DNA from: Bacillus cereus group sp. RP43
GTDB lineage: Bacteria > Bacillota > Bacilli > Bacillales > Bacillaceae_G
Length of the DNA stretch: 64,000 bases
Assembly: GCF_040459645.1 (NCBI RefSeq)
Contig: NZ_JARVHQ010000001.1
Location: 124,001 to 188,000 of the forward strand
Direction: 5' to 3'
In this document: positions 1 through 9,089 of the stretch, in pieces
Layout of the letters: each line of letters opens with the position of its first letter
How positions within the stretch are numbered: the first letter of the stretch is position 1
Made by a program: the position numbers and the translations under genes
Notes under the pieces: generated by a model
Told to the model about the DNA's origin: nothing
The model's input: the letters and a program-made list of their open reading frames with translations, nothing else
Database searches by the model: none

Positions 1-974
1 CGATTTTAGTAGGATTAATCGTTGCTGTATTTTTAGTAAGTTTAAATACAGGAACATTTAAAATTCCTCCAATAGATGTATTAAAGTCACTAGTTGGATT
101 AGGTGCAGAAGATCAATCTGTTATTTTATTTGAATTTCGTATGCCGCGTATGGTTATTGCTATATTAGTTGGTTCTGCATTAGCTATGTCAGGTGCAATT
201 TTGCAAGGGCTATCACGAAACCCACTTGCTGATCCAGGTATTATAGGTATTAACGCCGGAGCGGGATTAACAGTTGTTGTATTCGTCTACTTTTTCTTTG
301 GAAAAGTTGGAACTGGTACATTCTTATCTGTATTTATCCTTCCATTCTTCGCGCTAGTTGGTGCGATATTAGCAGCGGTTATTATTTATTTACTAGCATG
401 GAAAGACGGCGTTTCATCAACTCGATTAATACTTGTGGGTATCGCTGTTGCAGCCGGATTTGGTGCTGTTAGTTTAATTTTTTCTATGAAGATGACATCT
501 AACGACTTCCGTTTTGCAACGATTTGGTTGGCAGGAAGTTTATGGGGAACAGATTGGAAGTTCGTACTAAGTGTGCTCCCGTGGATGGTTATTTTCTTAC
601 CACTTGCCATTAGTAAAGCGCACATATTAAATGTAATGAATTTAGGCGACTCTACAGCAGTTGGCCTTGGTGTAAATGTAGAAAAGGAAAGACGTAAATT
701 ATTATTTATTGCAGTTTGTTTAGCAGGTGCATCTGTTGCTGTTGCTGGCGGCATTGGTTTTATCGGTTTAATGGCTCCGCATTTAGCGAGACGCCTCGTT
801 GGTGGTAAACATCAAATTATGTTACCAACGGCTGCATTAATAGGAACGTTCTTACTTTTATTTGCAGATGTAATTTCAAGAAGTGTGTTACCAACTTCAG
901 AAATACCGGTCGGTCTTGTTATTTCTGTAATTGGCGCACCATATTTCATATACTTACTTATGAGGACAAAATAA
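1..974 (+). CDS. FecCD-family siderophore ABC transporter permease, 5' end outside window
   Basis: Inner-membrane permease of an iron-siderophore importer of the FecCD/BtuC type. The reading frame is open from base 3, so the gene starts upstream of the window; the first in-window ATG at 141 is internal. The visible part holds many hydrophobic segments and the family signature around the GxxxQxxxRNPLADPxxxGxxxGA loop, plus the cytoplasmic GxIxFIGLxxPHxxR loop that contacts the ATPase. A spacing of 15 bases to the ATPase gene indicates one operon with the two following genes. The substrate cannot be read from the sequence; hydroxamate or catecholate siderophores are the usual cargo of the family. 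Confidence 0.9.
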   Translation, partial: ILVGLIVAVFLVSLNTGTFKIPPIDVLKSLVGLGAEDQSVILFEFRMPRMVIAILVGSALAMSGAILQGLSRNPLADPGIIGINAGAGLTVVVFVYFFFGKVGTGTFLSVFILPFFALVGAILAAVIIYLLAWKDGVSSTRLILVGIAVAAGFGAVSLIFSMKMTSNDFRFATIWLAGSLWGTDWKFVLSVLPWMVIFLPLAISKAHILNVMNLGDSTAVGLGVNVEKERRKLLFIAVCLAGASVAVAGGIGFIGLMAPHLARRLVGGKHQIMLPTAALIGTFLLLFADVISRSVLPTSEIPVGLVISVIGAPYFIYLLMRTK

Positions 975-989
975 AGGGAGGCTTTTTGT

Positions 990-1802
990 ATGGCAACTTT
1001 AGCAGTTGATGCGGTATCTGTTGGCTATAATGAAGGGTTAATTATAGATGGATTAACAGTTGAAATTCCGGAAGGGCAAATTACAACGATTATTGGACCA
1101 AATGGTTGTGGGAAATCTACATTATTAAAAACGGCTTCTCGTATTTTGAAAGCAAAACGAGGTACTGTTTATCTTGATGGAAAAGCAATTGAGAAACAGC
1201 CAACGAAAGAAATCGCAAAGAAAATGGCGATTTTACCACAAACTGCAGAAGTGCCAACAGGCCTTACTGTGTTTGAACTTGTTTCATATGGACGTTTTCC
1301 TCATCAAAAGGGATTTGGAACATTGAAAGAAGAGGATTATCGCTACATTCATTGGGCGCTTGAAGTGACGGGAATGACTGAGTTTGCAAACCGTCCAGCA
1401 GAAGCGTTATCAGGTGGGCAACGTCAACGTGTATGGATTGCGATGGCTCTTGCACAAGGAACAGATTTACTCGTGTTAGATGAACCGACAACATACTTAG
1501 ATATGGCTCATCAGCTTGAAGTATTAAACTTATTGAAGAAGTTAAATCAAGAAGAAGGTAGAACGATCGTTATGGTTATCCATGACTTAAACCATGCTTC
1601 TCGTTTCTCAGATCATATGATTGCATTAAAAGCAGGTAAGCTAATGAAACAAGGAACGCCAGATGAAGTTATGACAAGTGAAACACTTCGTAACGTATTT
1701 GAGATTGAAGCTCAAATCGTTCCATGTCCAGTAAACTGTAAACCAATTTGTTTAACATACGATTTAGCGATGATTAATAATCAATTGCGTAAAAAAGCAT
1801 AA
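990..1802 (+). CDS. Siderophore ABC transporter ATP-binding protein (FecE/YusV type)
   Basis: ATPase that powers iron-siderophore import, 270 aa, normal length for the family. Walker A GPNGCGKST lies at residues 36-44, the LSGGQ signature near residue 140 and Walker B LLVLDEP near residue 161, followed by the switch histidine in the VIHDLNH stretch. It follows the permease gene by 15 bases with an AGGGAGG ribosome-binding site, and the lipoprotein gene lies about 190 bases downstream. The C-terminal segment has three cysteines (PCPVNCKPIC region), which is not typical of YusV and is worth comparing with paralogs. Confidence 0.93.
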   Translation: MATLAVDAVSVGYNEGLIIDGLTVEIPEGQITTIIGPNGCGKSTLLKTASRILKAKRGTVYLDGKAIEKQPTKEIAKKMAILPQTAEVPTGLTVFELVSYGRFPHQKGFGTLKEEDYRYIHWALEVTGMTEFANRPAEALSGGQRQRVWIAMALAQGTDLLVLDEPTTYLDMAHQLEVLNLLKKLNQEEGRTIVMVIHDLNHASRFSDHMIALKAGKLMKQGTPDEVMTSETLRNVFEIEAQIVPCPVNCKPICLTYDLAMINNQLRKKA

Positions 1803-1991
1803 GTAGAACCCCCTCTTTAAGAGGGGGACTTCTAATGGACGTTGAGCTTCTTATATACGAATGGGAAGTTGAACGCCCGTTAGAACGGGCTATAAACAAC
1901 AATTAATGAAAATATATTAATTAATTGTTACTTTCGTTTCTTATAGTTCATTGTAACTTATAAGAGAAATACAGCTAGAAGGAGTGGGAAC
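1803..1991. other. Structured intergenic spacer with two perfect inverted repeats
   Basis: Between the ATPase and lipoprotein genes. A 9-bp inverted repeat of C5TCTT/AAGAG5 type (1809-1827) is followed by GCCCGTT-AG-AACGGGC (1875-1890). Neither has a T-run, so they are poor intrinsic terminators. No convincing Fur box was found. A separate promoter for the lipoprotein gene is likely in the AT-rich stretch around 1900-1960. Confidence 0.5.
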
Positions 1992-2939
1992 ATGAAGAAT
2001 TTTAAAATGGCACTATTAGCAATGGTACTAGTTGTTACTTCTGTACTATTTGCAGCTTGTTCTAACAAAGAAGAAGAAAAGAAAGCAGATGCGAAGGATG
2101 CGAAGATTGAAGAGCGCACTGTACAACATGCAAAAGGGGAAATTAAAATCCCTGCAAATCCAAAGAAAATTGCTGACCTTAGTGGTTCAACAGAAGAATT
2201 ATTAATCTTTGGTATGAAACCAATTATTACTGCTAATACATCTCAAGAAAAAATTGATGCACATATTGAAAAGAAATTAAAAGACGTAAAACCGGTTGGT
2301 TCTGCTTGGGGCGATAAAATTAATATCGAAGCAGTAGCTGCTGCAAAACCAGACTTAATTCTTGTAAACAATCGTCAAGAAAAGATTTATGATCAATTAT
2401 CTAAAATTGCACCAACAGTTATGTTAAAAACTCCATTAGATCAATGGCGTCCAAAATTCGAAGAAGTAGGTCAAATCTTCGGTAAAGAGAAAGAAACAAA
2501 AGAATGGTTCAAACAGTATGATGAAAAAGCAAGTAAATTACATGACAAAATCATCGCTAAAACTGGTGATGCAACATTCATGAAAATGGCTGCATATCCA
2601 AATGCTTTCCGCGTATACGGCGACTACGGTTACGGTAGCGTAATCTTTAATGACTTAAAATTACCAGCAGTTAAAGGTACACCAACGGACAAACCGCTAG
2701 TACAAGTACAAAAAGAAGCTTTAATCGATTACAACCCAGATTACTTATTCGTATTTACAACTGGTGACGGTTCTCAGCGTCTAAAAGAATTCCAAGAAGA
2801 ATCAATTTGGAAAAACATGAACGCTGTTAAAAACAACCACGTATTTACAATTAGCAATGAAGACTTAAACAAAGGTTACTTCCCATTAGGTAAAGAAATG
2901 ATCCTAGACGAAGTTGCTGAGTTTGTTTTAGGAAAATAA
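1992..2939 (+). CDS. Siderophore-binding lipoprotein (FecB/YfiY-like)
   Basis: Extracellular substrate-binding lipoprotein that captures Fe-siderophore and passes it to the upstream permease/ATPase. 315 aa. The signal peptide ends in a lipobox-like FAAC with the lipid-modified Cys at residue 23; phenylalanine at -3 is unusual (leucine is the norm). A lysine/glutamate-rich linker (about 24-45) precedes a Peripla_BP_2 domain (about 60-305). A GGAGTGGGAAC ribosome-binding site precedes the ATG. A perfect 23-bp stem terminator follows directly after the stop. Family assignment is firm; the exact siderophore is unknown. Confidence 0.92.
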   Translation: MKNFKMALLAMVLVVTSVLFAACSNKEEEKKADAKDAKIEERTVQHAKGEIKIPANPKKIADLSGSTEELLIFGMKPIITANTSQEKIDAHIEKKLKDVKPVGSAWGDKINIEAVAAAKPDLILVNNRQEKIYDQLSKIAPTVMLKTPLDQWRPKFEEVGQIFGKEKETKEWFKQYDEKASKLHDKIIAKTGDATFMKMAAYPNAFRVYGDYGYGSVIFNDLKLPAVKGTPTDKPLVQVQKEALIDYNPDYLFVFTTGDGSQRLKEFQEESIWKNMNAVKNNHVFTISNEDLNKGYFPLGKEMILDEVAEFVLGK

Positions 2940-2940
2940 T

Positions 2941-2990
2941 ATATAAAGAAAAATCACTTTTACGTCGGTAAAAGTGATTTTTCTTTATAT
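2941..2990. terminator. Long perfect hairpin terminator after lipoprotein gene
   Basis: Two perfectly complementary 23-base arms (2941-2963 and 2968-2990) around a 4-base loop GTCG; the distal arm is T-rich (GATTTTTCTTTATAT). The long perfect stem is the strongest hairpin in the first 10 kb. Confidence 0.9.
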
Positions 2991-3084
2991 AACAGGAATT
3001 AATATAGTCTTTCATTTCTTTCTGTTTCCTATATCGTTTATAATATATAGTAAGAATGCAGTAAAGAAAGGGGGATGTCGGAAA

Positions 3085-4389
3085 GTGGTATATTTAAACG
3101 ACAAACTCAGCGAAACAAAAGTGTTTAAAGACCCAGTACATAAATATGTGCACGTGCGTGATCGCGTTATTTGGGATTTAATCGGAACGAAAGAATTTCA
3201 ACGCTTGCGCCGTATTAAGCAGCTTGGTACGACATTTTTTACATTTCACGGTGCAGAGCATAGTCGCTTTACTCATTCGTTAGGTGTATATGAAATTATT
3301 CGTCGTATGATTGATGATGTGTTTGATGGCAGACCGAACTGGAATGCTGAAGATAGATTATTATGTTTATGTGCGGCATTACTTCATGATGTCGGTCACG
3401 GTCCATTTTCTCATTCGTTTGAAAAAGTATTTTCGTTAGATCATGAGAAATTTACGCAAAAGATTATCGTTGGTGATACGGAAATTAATCGTGTGTTAAG
3501 CCGTGTGGATAAGGATTTCCCACAAAAGGTAGCAGATGTAATTGCGAAAACATCTACTAATAAATTAGCGATTAGTATGATTTCGAGCCAAATTGATGCT
3601 GATCGTATGGATTATTTATTAAGAGATGCATATTTTACTGGTGTAAAGTATGGGAACTTTGATATGGAACGTATACTGCGTGTCATGCGCCCGTACGGTA
3701 ATCAAGTTGTCATTAAAAATAGTGGTATGCATGCTGTAGAGCATTATATTATGAGCCGTTATCAAATGTATTGGCAAGTATATTTTCATCCGGTAACACG
3801 TAGTGCAGAAGTAATCTTAACGAAGATTTTACACCGAGCTAAATCACTGCATGAGAAGTATTATGCGTTTAAAAATCATCCTGTTCATTTCTATTCTTTA
3901 TTTGAAGAAGAAGTGACAGTAGAGGATTATTTAAAGCTAGACGAGAACGTAATGTATTATTACTTCCAAGTATGGCAAGACGAAGAAGATCCGATTTTAA
4001 GTGACTTATGCCGCCGTTTTATGAATCGAAATCTATTTAAATATGTAGAGTTTACAGATAAGCACGGTTTAGATAATTGGATGGAGCTAAGTAGCTTATT
4101 TAAAAAGATTGGACTAGACCCAGAGTATTATTTAGTTGTTGATTCAACATCGGATTTACCGTATGACTTTTACCGCGCAGGAGAAGAGGAAGAGCGTCTG
4201 CCAATCTTACTTCTTATGCCGAACGGGGAACTTAGAGAGCTTTCACGTGAATCGGATATTGTTGAGGCGATTACGGGTAAGAAGAGAACGGATCAAAAGC
4301 TATTCTATCCGCATGATTTAATCTATGAAGATGGAAGAAAAGGAAAATATAAAGAGAGAATTATCGAGTTATTAGAAGGAAAGAAATAA
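3085..4389 (+). CDS. ywfO: HD-domain metal-dependent phosphohydrolase (YwfO family)
   Basis: Predicted dNTPase/SpoT-like HD hydrolase of unknown substrate, 434 aa with the GTG start at 3085, matching the usual YwfO length of about 433. I chose this start because AAGGGGGAT lies about 10 bases upstream; an in-frame ATG at 2974 would place the coding region inside the terminator hairpin. The HD motif is at His101-Asp102 (ALLHDVGHGPFSH), with upstream metal-binding histidines in the HGAEHSRFTHS segment. The order ywfO followed by ywhB, ywhC and ywhD homologs gives context. Confidence 0.9.
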   Translation: MVYLNDKLSETKVFKDPVHKYVHVRDRVIWDLIGTKEFQRLRRIKQLGTTFFTFHGAEHSRFTHSLGVYEIIRRMIDDVFDGRPNWNAEDRLLCLCAALLHDVGHGPFSHSFEKVFSLDHEKFTQKIIVGDTEINRVLSRVDKDFPQKVADVIAKTSTNKLAISMISSQIDADRMDYLLRDAYFTGVKYGNFDMERILRVMRPYGNQVVIKNSGMHAVEHYIMSRYQMYWQVYFHPVTRSAEVILTKILHRAKSLHEKYYAFKNHPVHFYSLFEEEVTVEDYLKLDENVMYYYFQVWQDEEDPILSDLCRRFMNRNLFKYVEFTDKHGLDNWMELSSLFKKIGLDPEYYLVVDSTSDLPYDFYRAGEEEERLPILLLMPNGELRELSRESDIVEAITGKKRTDQKLFYPHDLIYEDGRKGKYKERIIELLEGKK

Positions 4390-4414
4390 GAAGCAGCTAA
4401 GAGCTGCTTCTTAT
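4386..4414. terminator. Bidirectional terminator between ywfO and ywhB
   Basis: Perfect 13-bp inverted repeat ATAAGAAGCAGCT/AGCTGCTTCTTAT with a 3-base loop, placed between convergent genes. The ywfO stop codon lies within the left arm. Confidence 0.8.
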
Positions 4415-4428
4415 GAAAAAACTTGGAA

Positions 4429-4614
4429 TTATTTGTCGCTTAAGCGTTTTCCGCCAACTGCATAATGGTTTTTAGACATTTCTTCGATGAAAACAACGAT
4501 GTTTTCTTCAGGAGCACCAGTTGTTTCGCTTACTGCTGCTGTTACTTTCTCAGCGAGAGCTTTCTTTTGTTCTTCTGTGCGTCCTTCTAGCATTTTCACT
4601 GTTACGTATGGCAT
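4429..4614 (-). CDS. ywhB: 4-oxalocrotonate tautomerase family protein
   Basis: Small tautomerase of 61 aa; the family uses the N-terminal proline (Pro2, exposed after Met removal) as general base in keto-enol tautomerisation. The protein begins MPYVTVKMLEGRT, with the conserved arginine at residue 12 and a second conserved region around NIVVFIEEM. The length is typical. It is convergent with ywfO and divergent from ywhC. The physiological substrate in Bacillus is unknown. Confidence 0.93.
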   Translation of the reverse strand: MPYVTVKMLEGRTEEQKKALAEKVTAAVSETTGAPEENIVVFIEEMSKNHYAVGGKRLSDK

Positions 4615-4726
4615 GTATAATCGCTCCTTTTATGTAAGTTACACTCTTATTATAGCGGATTATGAGGAAGAACAATCGGAAAAACAAATAATTTCTTTTT
4701 TTGACATATTGAAGAGGAGATGAGTT

Positions 4727-5401
4727 ATGGATCAGTTATTTAGATACCCATTGCAGCAAATTCCATTGGTAGCAATGGCGATTATTATTGCGCTATCTGT
4801 GCATGAATTTGCACATGCGTATGTTGCATATAAATTTGGAGACGATACAGCGAAAAAGCAAGGACGTTTAACGTTATCACCGATGGCTCATTTAGATCCT
4901 ATCGGTATGATTGCTGTACTAATTCTTGGATTCGGTTGGGCAAGACCAGTACCTGTTAATCCGTATAACTTTAAAAGACCGCGTCTTGCGGGAATATTAG
5001 TTTCTATTGCGGGACCGATAAGTAATCTTATCTTAAGTGCAATTGGTTTAATTATTTGGTACAGCTTAATAACGTTTGGTGTGTTAGATGCGATTCCACC
5101 TGCAGTAGCAGATACGCTGGGTCAATTCTTCCAGATTTTTATTATGCTTAATATTGTTTTACTTGTATTTAACTTATTACCAATCCCGCCACTTGATGGT
5201 TATCGCGTTGTGGAAGATTTAGCACCAGCAAATATTCGTGCGAAAATGACGCAGTATGAAAAATATGGAGCAATTGCGTTATTAATTCTTGTTATTACAC
5301 CGCTTAGCAATTACACAATTCAACCTATTTTCAATGTTGTTATTCCATATGTATTAGTATTTTTACAAAGTATCATTGCGCCTATTTTCGGGCTCCTATA
5401 A
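4727..5401 (+). CDS. ywhC: Site-2 protease family (M50) membrane metalloprotease
   Basis: Intramembrane zinc protease homolog, 224 aa. The zinc site HEFAH is at His26-Glu27-His30 inside the first membrane segment, and the second metal ligand motif NLLPIPPLDGYR lies near residue 160. About five hydrophobic helices are seen; no PDZ domain is present, so it belongs to the short group-III type. GAGGAGATG gives a good ribosome-binding site. ywhD follows 25 bases later, suggesting co-transcription. Its target is unknown. Confidence 0.9.
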   Translation: MDQLFRYPLQQIPLVAMAIIIALSVHEFAHAYVAYKFGDDTAKKQGRLTLSPMAHLDPIGMIAVLILGFGWARPVPVNPYNFKRPRLAGILVSIAGPISNLILSAIGLIIWYSLITFGVLDAIPPAVADTLGQFFQIFIMLNIVLLVFNLLPIPPLDGYRVVEDLAPANIRAKMTQYEKYGAIALLILVITPLSNYTIQPIFNVVIPYVLVFLQSIIAPIFGLL

Positions 5402-5426
5402 TTATTAAGCGAGGAGGAATTTACAT

Positions 5427-5936
5427 ATGACAGAGAAAAAGAAAAAAATCGGTTTTAATATCGTGAAGAATGACTCAACAGATGGACATGGTGGTTTTGG
5501 TGTCGGGGCATTAAGCCTAGAAAATATTTCTCCTGTATTTGTTGATGTACTAGAGAAAACTGCGTTCGTTGATATCGGTGCGATGCATGCGCGTAGTACA
5601 GTAGAAAAAGGTATTAAATTTTTAACAAATAAAGATGAAGTTCCAAACGGAAAACCATTTTGGCTTGTTTGGGTAACGATTGAAAGAACACCAAACGGTG
5701 CATATTACGCAGGTGTAACTGCTTGCGAAATGACAGTTGATCGTGAAATTCGCCGCGGATATAAATCACTTCCAGAGCATGTAAACAAAATGGATAAATC
5801 ACTAAAGCGTTACATCATGATTGATCATATGGATGAATCATCTAAAAAAGTACTTGGTACATTCTTAAAAGAGCATAATGAAGCAATTTGGAACGAATCT
5901 AGTGAAGAATTGCGCCGTGCATTATTAGGTGAATAA
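5427..5936 (+). CDS. ywhD: YwhD family protein of unknown function
   Basis: 169-aa soluble protein of the YwhD family, with no recognised enzymatic motif. Its position after ywhC and convergent to pbpG matches B. subtilis. Preceded by GAGGAGGAA. A long hairpin terminator follows. Nothing in the sequence points to a function; conservation of the pair with ywhC is the only hint. Confidence 0.88.
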   Translation: MTEKKKKIGFNIVKNDSTDGHGGFGVGALSLENISPVFVDVLEKTAFVDIGAMHARSTVEKGIKFLTNKDEVPNGKPFWLVWVTIERTPNGAYYAGVTACEMTVDREIRRGYKSLPEHVNKMDKSLKRYIMIDHMDESSKKVLGTFLKEHNEAIWNESSEELRRALLGE

Positions 5937-5986
5937 AAGAAAAGGATGTCTCATTAGTCGATTTTTGACTAGTGAGGCATCCTTTT
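5937..5986. terminator. Terminator between ywhD and pbpG
   Basis: Imperfect inverted repeat AAAAGGATG...CATCCTTTT, with inner TAGTC/GACTA pairing, ending in a T-rich arm; located between convergent genes. Confidence 0.8.
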
Positions 5987-6059
5987 TATTTTGTGAATAG
6001 GACCATGGGATATGAAAATATATCAGCGATTCGACAAGGAATATCAATAGCATTCTTTC

Positions 6060-8111
6060 TTACCACGGGAGATATTTCTTCCACCAACCCGTCTTTTTCT
6101 TCTCTTCACTAACCTTTTCAAACTCTTCTTTATCATCAACATGATCCATACAATATTCAGTTGGCTCTGTACCTTTTGCGAAATACATTTTCACAGAAAT
6201 GGGACAATTTTTTGTAGCAATCTTACCGTTTTCAGGGTTAACGTCGACAGCAACAACATCTGTTGGTTGTTTGAAATCTTTTTTAGGCTGTCCATCTAAT
6301 CCTTTTTCCATTGTATCGGTCCATATTTTTTTCGCGTATCCTTGTTCTGCTACATTTGAAATGGATTTAGGTTGATCGTATCCAATCCAAACCCCTGTTA
6401 CAAGTTGCGGGGTAAATCCAATCATCCAACTATCAGTTTCTGTAGAACCAGACTTTCCAGCATATGATCTTGATAGTTTTGATAACATCGATTGTCCGGT
6501 CACAGCGGCATAACTGCTTAGTTTTTTATTAAACATACCTGTCATCATTTCTTCCATCACAAAGGCTTTACTTTTATCTAGAACTTGTTTACTTTCTAAA
6601 TGGGCGTCGTATAGCATATTTCCTTCATGATCAACGATGCGCCTTATAAAGATTGGTTTTACTTCTTTCCCGCCGTTTGCAAACATGCTATAAGCATTGA
6701 CCATTTCAATTGGCTTTACAGGAGATGTGCCGAGAGCAAGAGACGGAACATCTTTTAATGCGCTAGTAATACCGAATTGCTTCGCCGTTTTTGTAAGAAT
6801 GTCTTCGCCTAAAAATAGATTCGTCTTCACAGCATATACATTATCAGAAACGGCGAGTGCTTGTGCCATTGTCACAAAGTCATCTGCATAATAGTTTTTA
6901 TAATTTTTCGGTTTATACTTTGAAACACCGTCACCTAAAGTGAATACAGTGTATTCGCTTTTTAAGCGCGTAGCAGGGGTAAATCCTCGTTCTAAGGCTG
7001 CATAATATAGGAACGGCTTAAATGTAGAACCGGGCTGACGAGCGGCTTGTGTAGCTCTGTTAAATTGACTCGTATTATAATCAGTTCCACCAACAAGAGC
7101 AGCCACTTCACCCGTTTTTGGATTCATAGAGACGAGGGCAGTTTGGATGTTTGTTGTTTCAGGTATATGATTTTTTACAGCTTGCTCTGCTACAGATTGT
7201 AATTTAGGGTCTAGCGTTGTATAAATACGTAAGCCACCTCGCTGTAAGGCTTGCTCATCTAATCCGATATCACGAAGAAGAGAAGCTTGTACAGCATCTT
7301 GGAAATAAGGTGCAATTTCTGCAACTTTTTTCGTATCCAATGAGGCGAAAGTAAGTGTTTCTTTTTTTGCCGAGGTAGCTTGCTGTTTTGTAATATAACC
7401 TTGTTCTACCATTTCATCTAGTATGAGAGATTGACGCCCTTTAGCACGCTCTTCTTTTAAAAAGGGAGAGTAGAAGCTAGGTCCTTTCGGAATACCTGCG
7501 AGCATACTAGCTTCTGCTAATGTTAATTCTTTTGCAGTTTTATCGAAATATAGGCGGGAGGCAGCTTCGATTCCGTAAGCCCCATGCCCGTAATAAATTG
7601 TATTTAAATAGCCTTCTAAAATATGATTTTTATTATAGTTCACTTCAAGACGAACGGTATACATTGCTTCTAATAGTTTACGCTTCCACGTTTTATCATG
7701 ATCTAAGTATAGGTTACGAGCATACTGTTGTGTAATAGTACTAGCACCTTGCACTTTTGCCATTGCTTTTAAATCGGCAACAATAGCACCAGCAATGCGC
7801 TTCATATCAAAGCCATGATGTTTGTAGAATCGTTGATCTTCAATAGATAGTGTTGCCCCTTTTACATAAGGAGAAATTTCATCAAGAGATACATTATAGC
7901 GTTTTTGCATTTCATTACTTTGTCCTATAACAGTGTCATCATTAGCGTAAAAGACACTCGTTTGCGGAACCGCGACGGGTGGAGGTCCCATAATTTTTGC
8001 AGCTATAATGATAATAAAAAAGGAAAAAACGAAAAAAAGAACACAAGAAAACATTACGGTGAAGAAAAGACGTTTATATTTTTTAAGTTTTGGATTCATA
8101 GTTTGATCCAT
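6060..8111 (-). CDS. pbpG: Class A penicillin-binding protein (PbpG/PBP2d-like)
   Basis: Bifunctional peptidoglycan synthase, 683 aa. A short cytoplasmic tail and one membrane anchor (about 15-40) precede a GT51 glycosyltransferase domain with EDQRFYxHxG (Glu91) and GASTITQQ. The transpeptidase domain has the SxxK motif at Ser362-Lys365, SxN at 422-424 and KSG at 553-555. All catalytic motifs are intact. I kept the first ATG because GAGGGG lies 9 bases upstream; a second ATG four codons on is possible. Synteny with ywhD and speE supports PbpG, which in B. subtilis is a forespore SigF-controlled enzyme for spore peptidoglycan. I could not confirm a SigF promoter here. Confidence 0.9.
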   Translation of the reverse strand: MDQTMNPKLKKYKRLFFTVMFSCVLFFVFSFFIIIIAAKIMGPPPVAVPQTSVFYANDDTVIGQSNEMQKRYNVSLDEISPYVKGATLSIEDQRFYKHHGFDMKRIAGAIVADLKAMAKVQGASTITQQYARNLYLDHDKTWKRKLLEAMYTVRLEVNYNKNHILEGYLNTIYYGHGAYGIEAASRLYFDKTAKELTLAEASMLAGIPKGPSFYSPFLKEERAKGRQSLILDEMVEQGYITKQQATSAKKETLTFASLDTKKVAEIAPYFQDAVQASLLRDIGLDEQALQRGGLRIYTTLDPKLQSVAEQAVKNHIPETTNIQTALVSMNPKTGEVAALVGGTDYNTSQFNRATQAARQPGSTFKPFLYYAALERGFTPATRLKSEYTVFTLGDGVSKYKPKNYKNYYADDFVTMAQALAVSDNVYAVKTNLFLGEDILTKTAKQFGITSALKDVPSLALGTSPVKPIEMVNAYSMFANGGKEVKPIFIRRIVDHEGNMLYDAHLESKQVLDKSKAFVMEEMMTGMFNKKLSSYAAVTGQSMLSKLSRSYAGKSGSTETDSWMIGFTPQLVTGVWIGYDQPKSISNVAEQGYAKKIWTDTMEKGLDGQPKKDFKQPTDVVAVDVNPENGKIATKNCPISVKMYFAKGTEPTEYCMDHVDDKEEFEKVSEEKKKTGWWKKYLPW

Positions 8112-8200
8112 CTTTTTCAGCCCCTCATTAATACAAGCATTATTGTATTAGTATTGAGGGTTTTCGTTTATTTTAAACAATGAAATTTCCAAAATAAAAA

Positions 8201-8227
8201 GAGCCCCTTTATTTAAGAAAGGAGCTC
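8201..8227. terminator. Terminator at the 3' end of the GDPD gene
   Basis: GAGCCCCTTT/AAAGGAGCTC inverted repeat overlapping the last codons, followed on the minus strand by a CTTTTTATTTT run. Confidence 0.75.
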
Positions 8228-8938
8228 AAAAGCACGCGCTGGCCAATCGGTAATAATAACATCTACACCATAATCAATCATAGTTTGTAAATCTTTATAT
8301 TCATTAATGGTGTAAGGACGAAAAACGTATCCTTGCCCCTGTGCTAATTGGACAAACTCTTTTGTTAATAATTGAAAGTTTGGATGTAATCCAGTCGCCT
8401 CGCGCCTTTTTGCTTCAGCAATAGGATCTGCAAGTGGTGTATCGTACAAAATCGCTCTTGGAATTTCTGGAGCAATTTCTGCTAATAATGAAACGGAATC
8501 GTGGTTAAATGATGAAAATGCAATTTGATTGGATAGATGATATTCACGAACAAGAGCAACAACTTTTTCTTCAATATTTGGATAATGAATAACATCTGTT
8601 TTTAATTCAATGTTAAGTTGTAAATTTGTTGTAGAGAGCCAAATAAATACTTCTCGTAATGTTGGGATTTTCGCCTCATGGAAAGAAGGATCTTTATGGC
8701 TACCGGCATCTAAAGCTTGTAATTCCTCTACAGTTTTCTCAGAAACAAGTCCCACGCCATTTGTTGTACGGTCCACTGTTTCATCATGAATAACAACTAG
8801 TTCACCATCTTTTGATAGATGAACATCAAGTTCAATTCCGTGAGCACTAATGCGTTCAGCCTCTTGGAAGGCAATCATCGTATTTTCTGGATGTGTTCCT
8901 TTTACCCCGCGATGAGCGAAAATAAGTGGTTTATTCAT
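8213..8938 (-). CDS. Glycerophosphodiester phosphodiesterase (GDPD family)
   Basis: Hydrolyses glycerophosphodiesters to glycerol-3-phosphate and an alcohol. 241 aa, a TIM-barrel cytosolic GDPD without signal peptide. Catalytic and metal residues are visible: His9-Arg10, Glu18, Glu36, Asp38 and His51 (motifs HRG, PENT, ELDVHLSKDG, VVIHDE). The C-terminus has the family DYGVDVIITDWP motif. Absent from this position in B. subtilis, so it is a group-specific insertion between pbpG and the polyamine genes. Similar to YqiK/UgpQ-type enzymes; no symbol assigned. Confidence 0.92.
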   Translation of the reverse strand: MNKPLIFAHRGVKGTHPENTMIAFQEAERISAHGIELDVHLSKDGELVVIHDETVDRTTNGVGLVSEKTVEELQALDAGSHKDPSFHEAKIPTLREVFIWLSTTNLQLNIELKTDVIHYPNIEEKVVALVREYHLSNQIAFSSFNHDSVSLLAEIAPEIPRAILYDTPLADPIAEAKRREATGLHPNFQLLTKEFVQLAQGQGYVFRPYTINEYKDLQTMIDYGVDVIITDWPARAFELLS

Positions 8939-9031
8939 GTGAAAATCTCCTTATCATCTCTTTTCTTTCATTATGAAACTGCTTTGAGAAAAATACAATT
9001 CATATGACAAACATTTACAAAAGTATAATAG

Positions 9032-9060
9032 TTGCACAAAAGTTAACGTTAACGTAAAAT
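9032..9060 (+). promoter_or_regulatory. Promoter with palindromic operator for the MerR/MFS operon
   Basis: TTGCAC (9032-9037), 17-bp spacer, TAAAAT (9055-9060). The spacer contains the palindrome GTTAACGTTAAC (9042-9053), a position and symmetry typical of MerR-family autoregulation. Confidence 0.65.
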
Positions 9061-9089
9061 GTAATAATCCGGTGAAGGGAGGAATACAC

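Noticed and set aside
1890..1991. Fur box before the siderophore lipoprotein gene
   Set aside because: The AT-rich stretch has some dyad symmetry but no adequate match to the 19-bp Fur consensus.
2974..3084. N-terminal extension of ywfO
   Set aside because: Would begin inside the terminator hairpin and lacks a ribosome-binding site; the family length fits the GTG at 3085.
8112..8200. SigF promoter for pbpG
   Set aside because: Searched because PbpG is forespore-specific in B. subtilis; no convincing -35/-10 pair with correct spacing could be fixed by eye.
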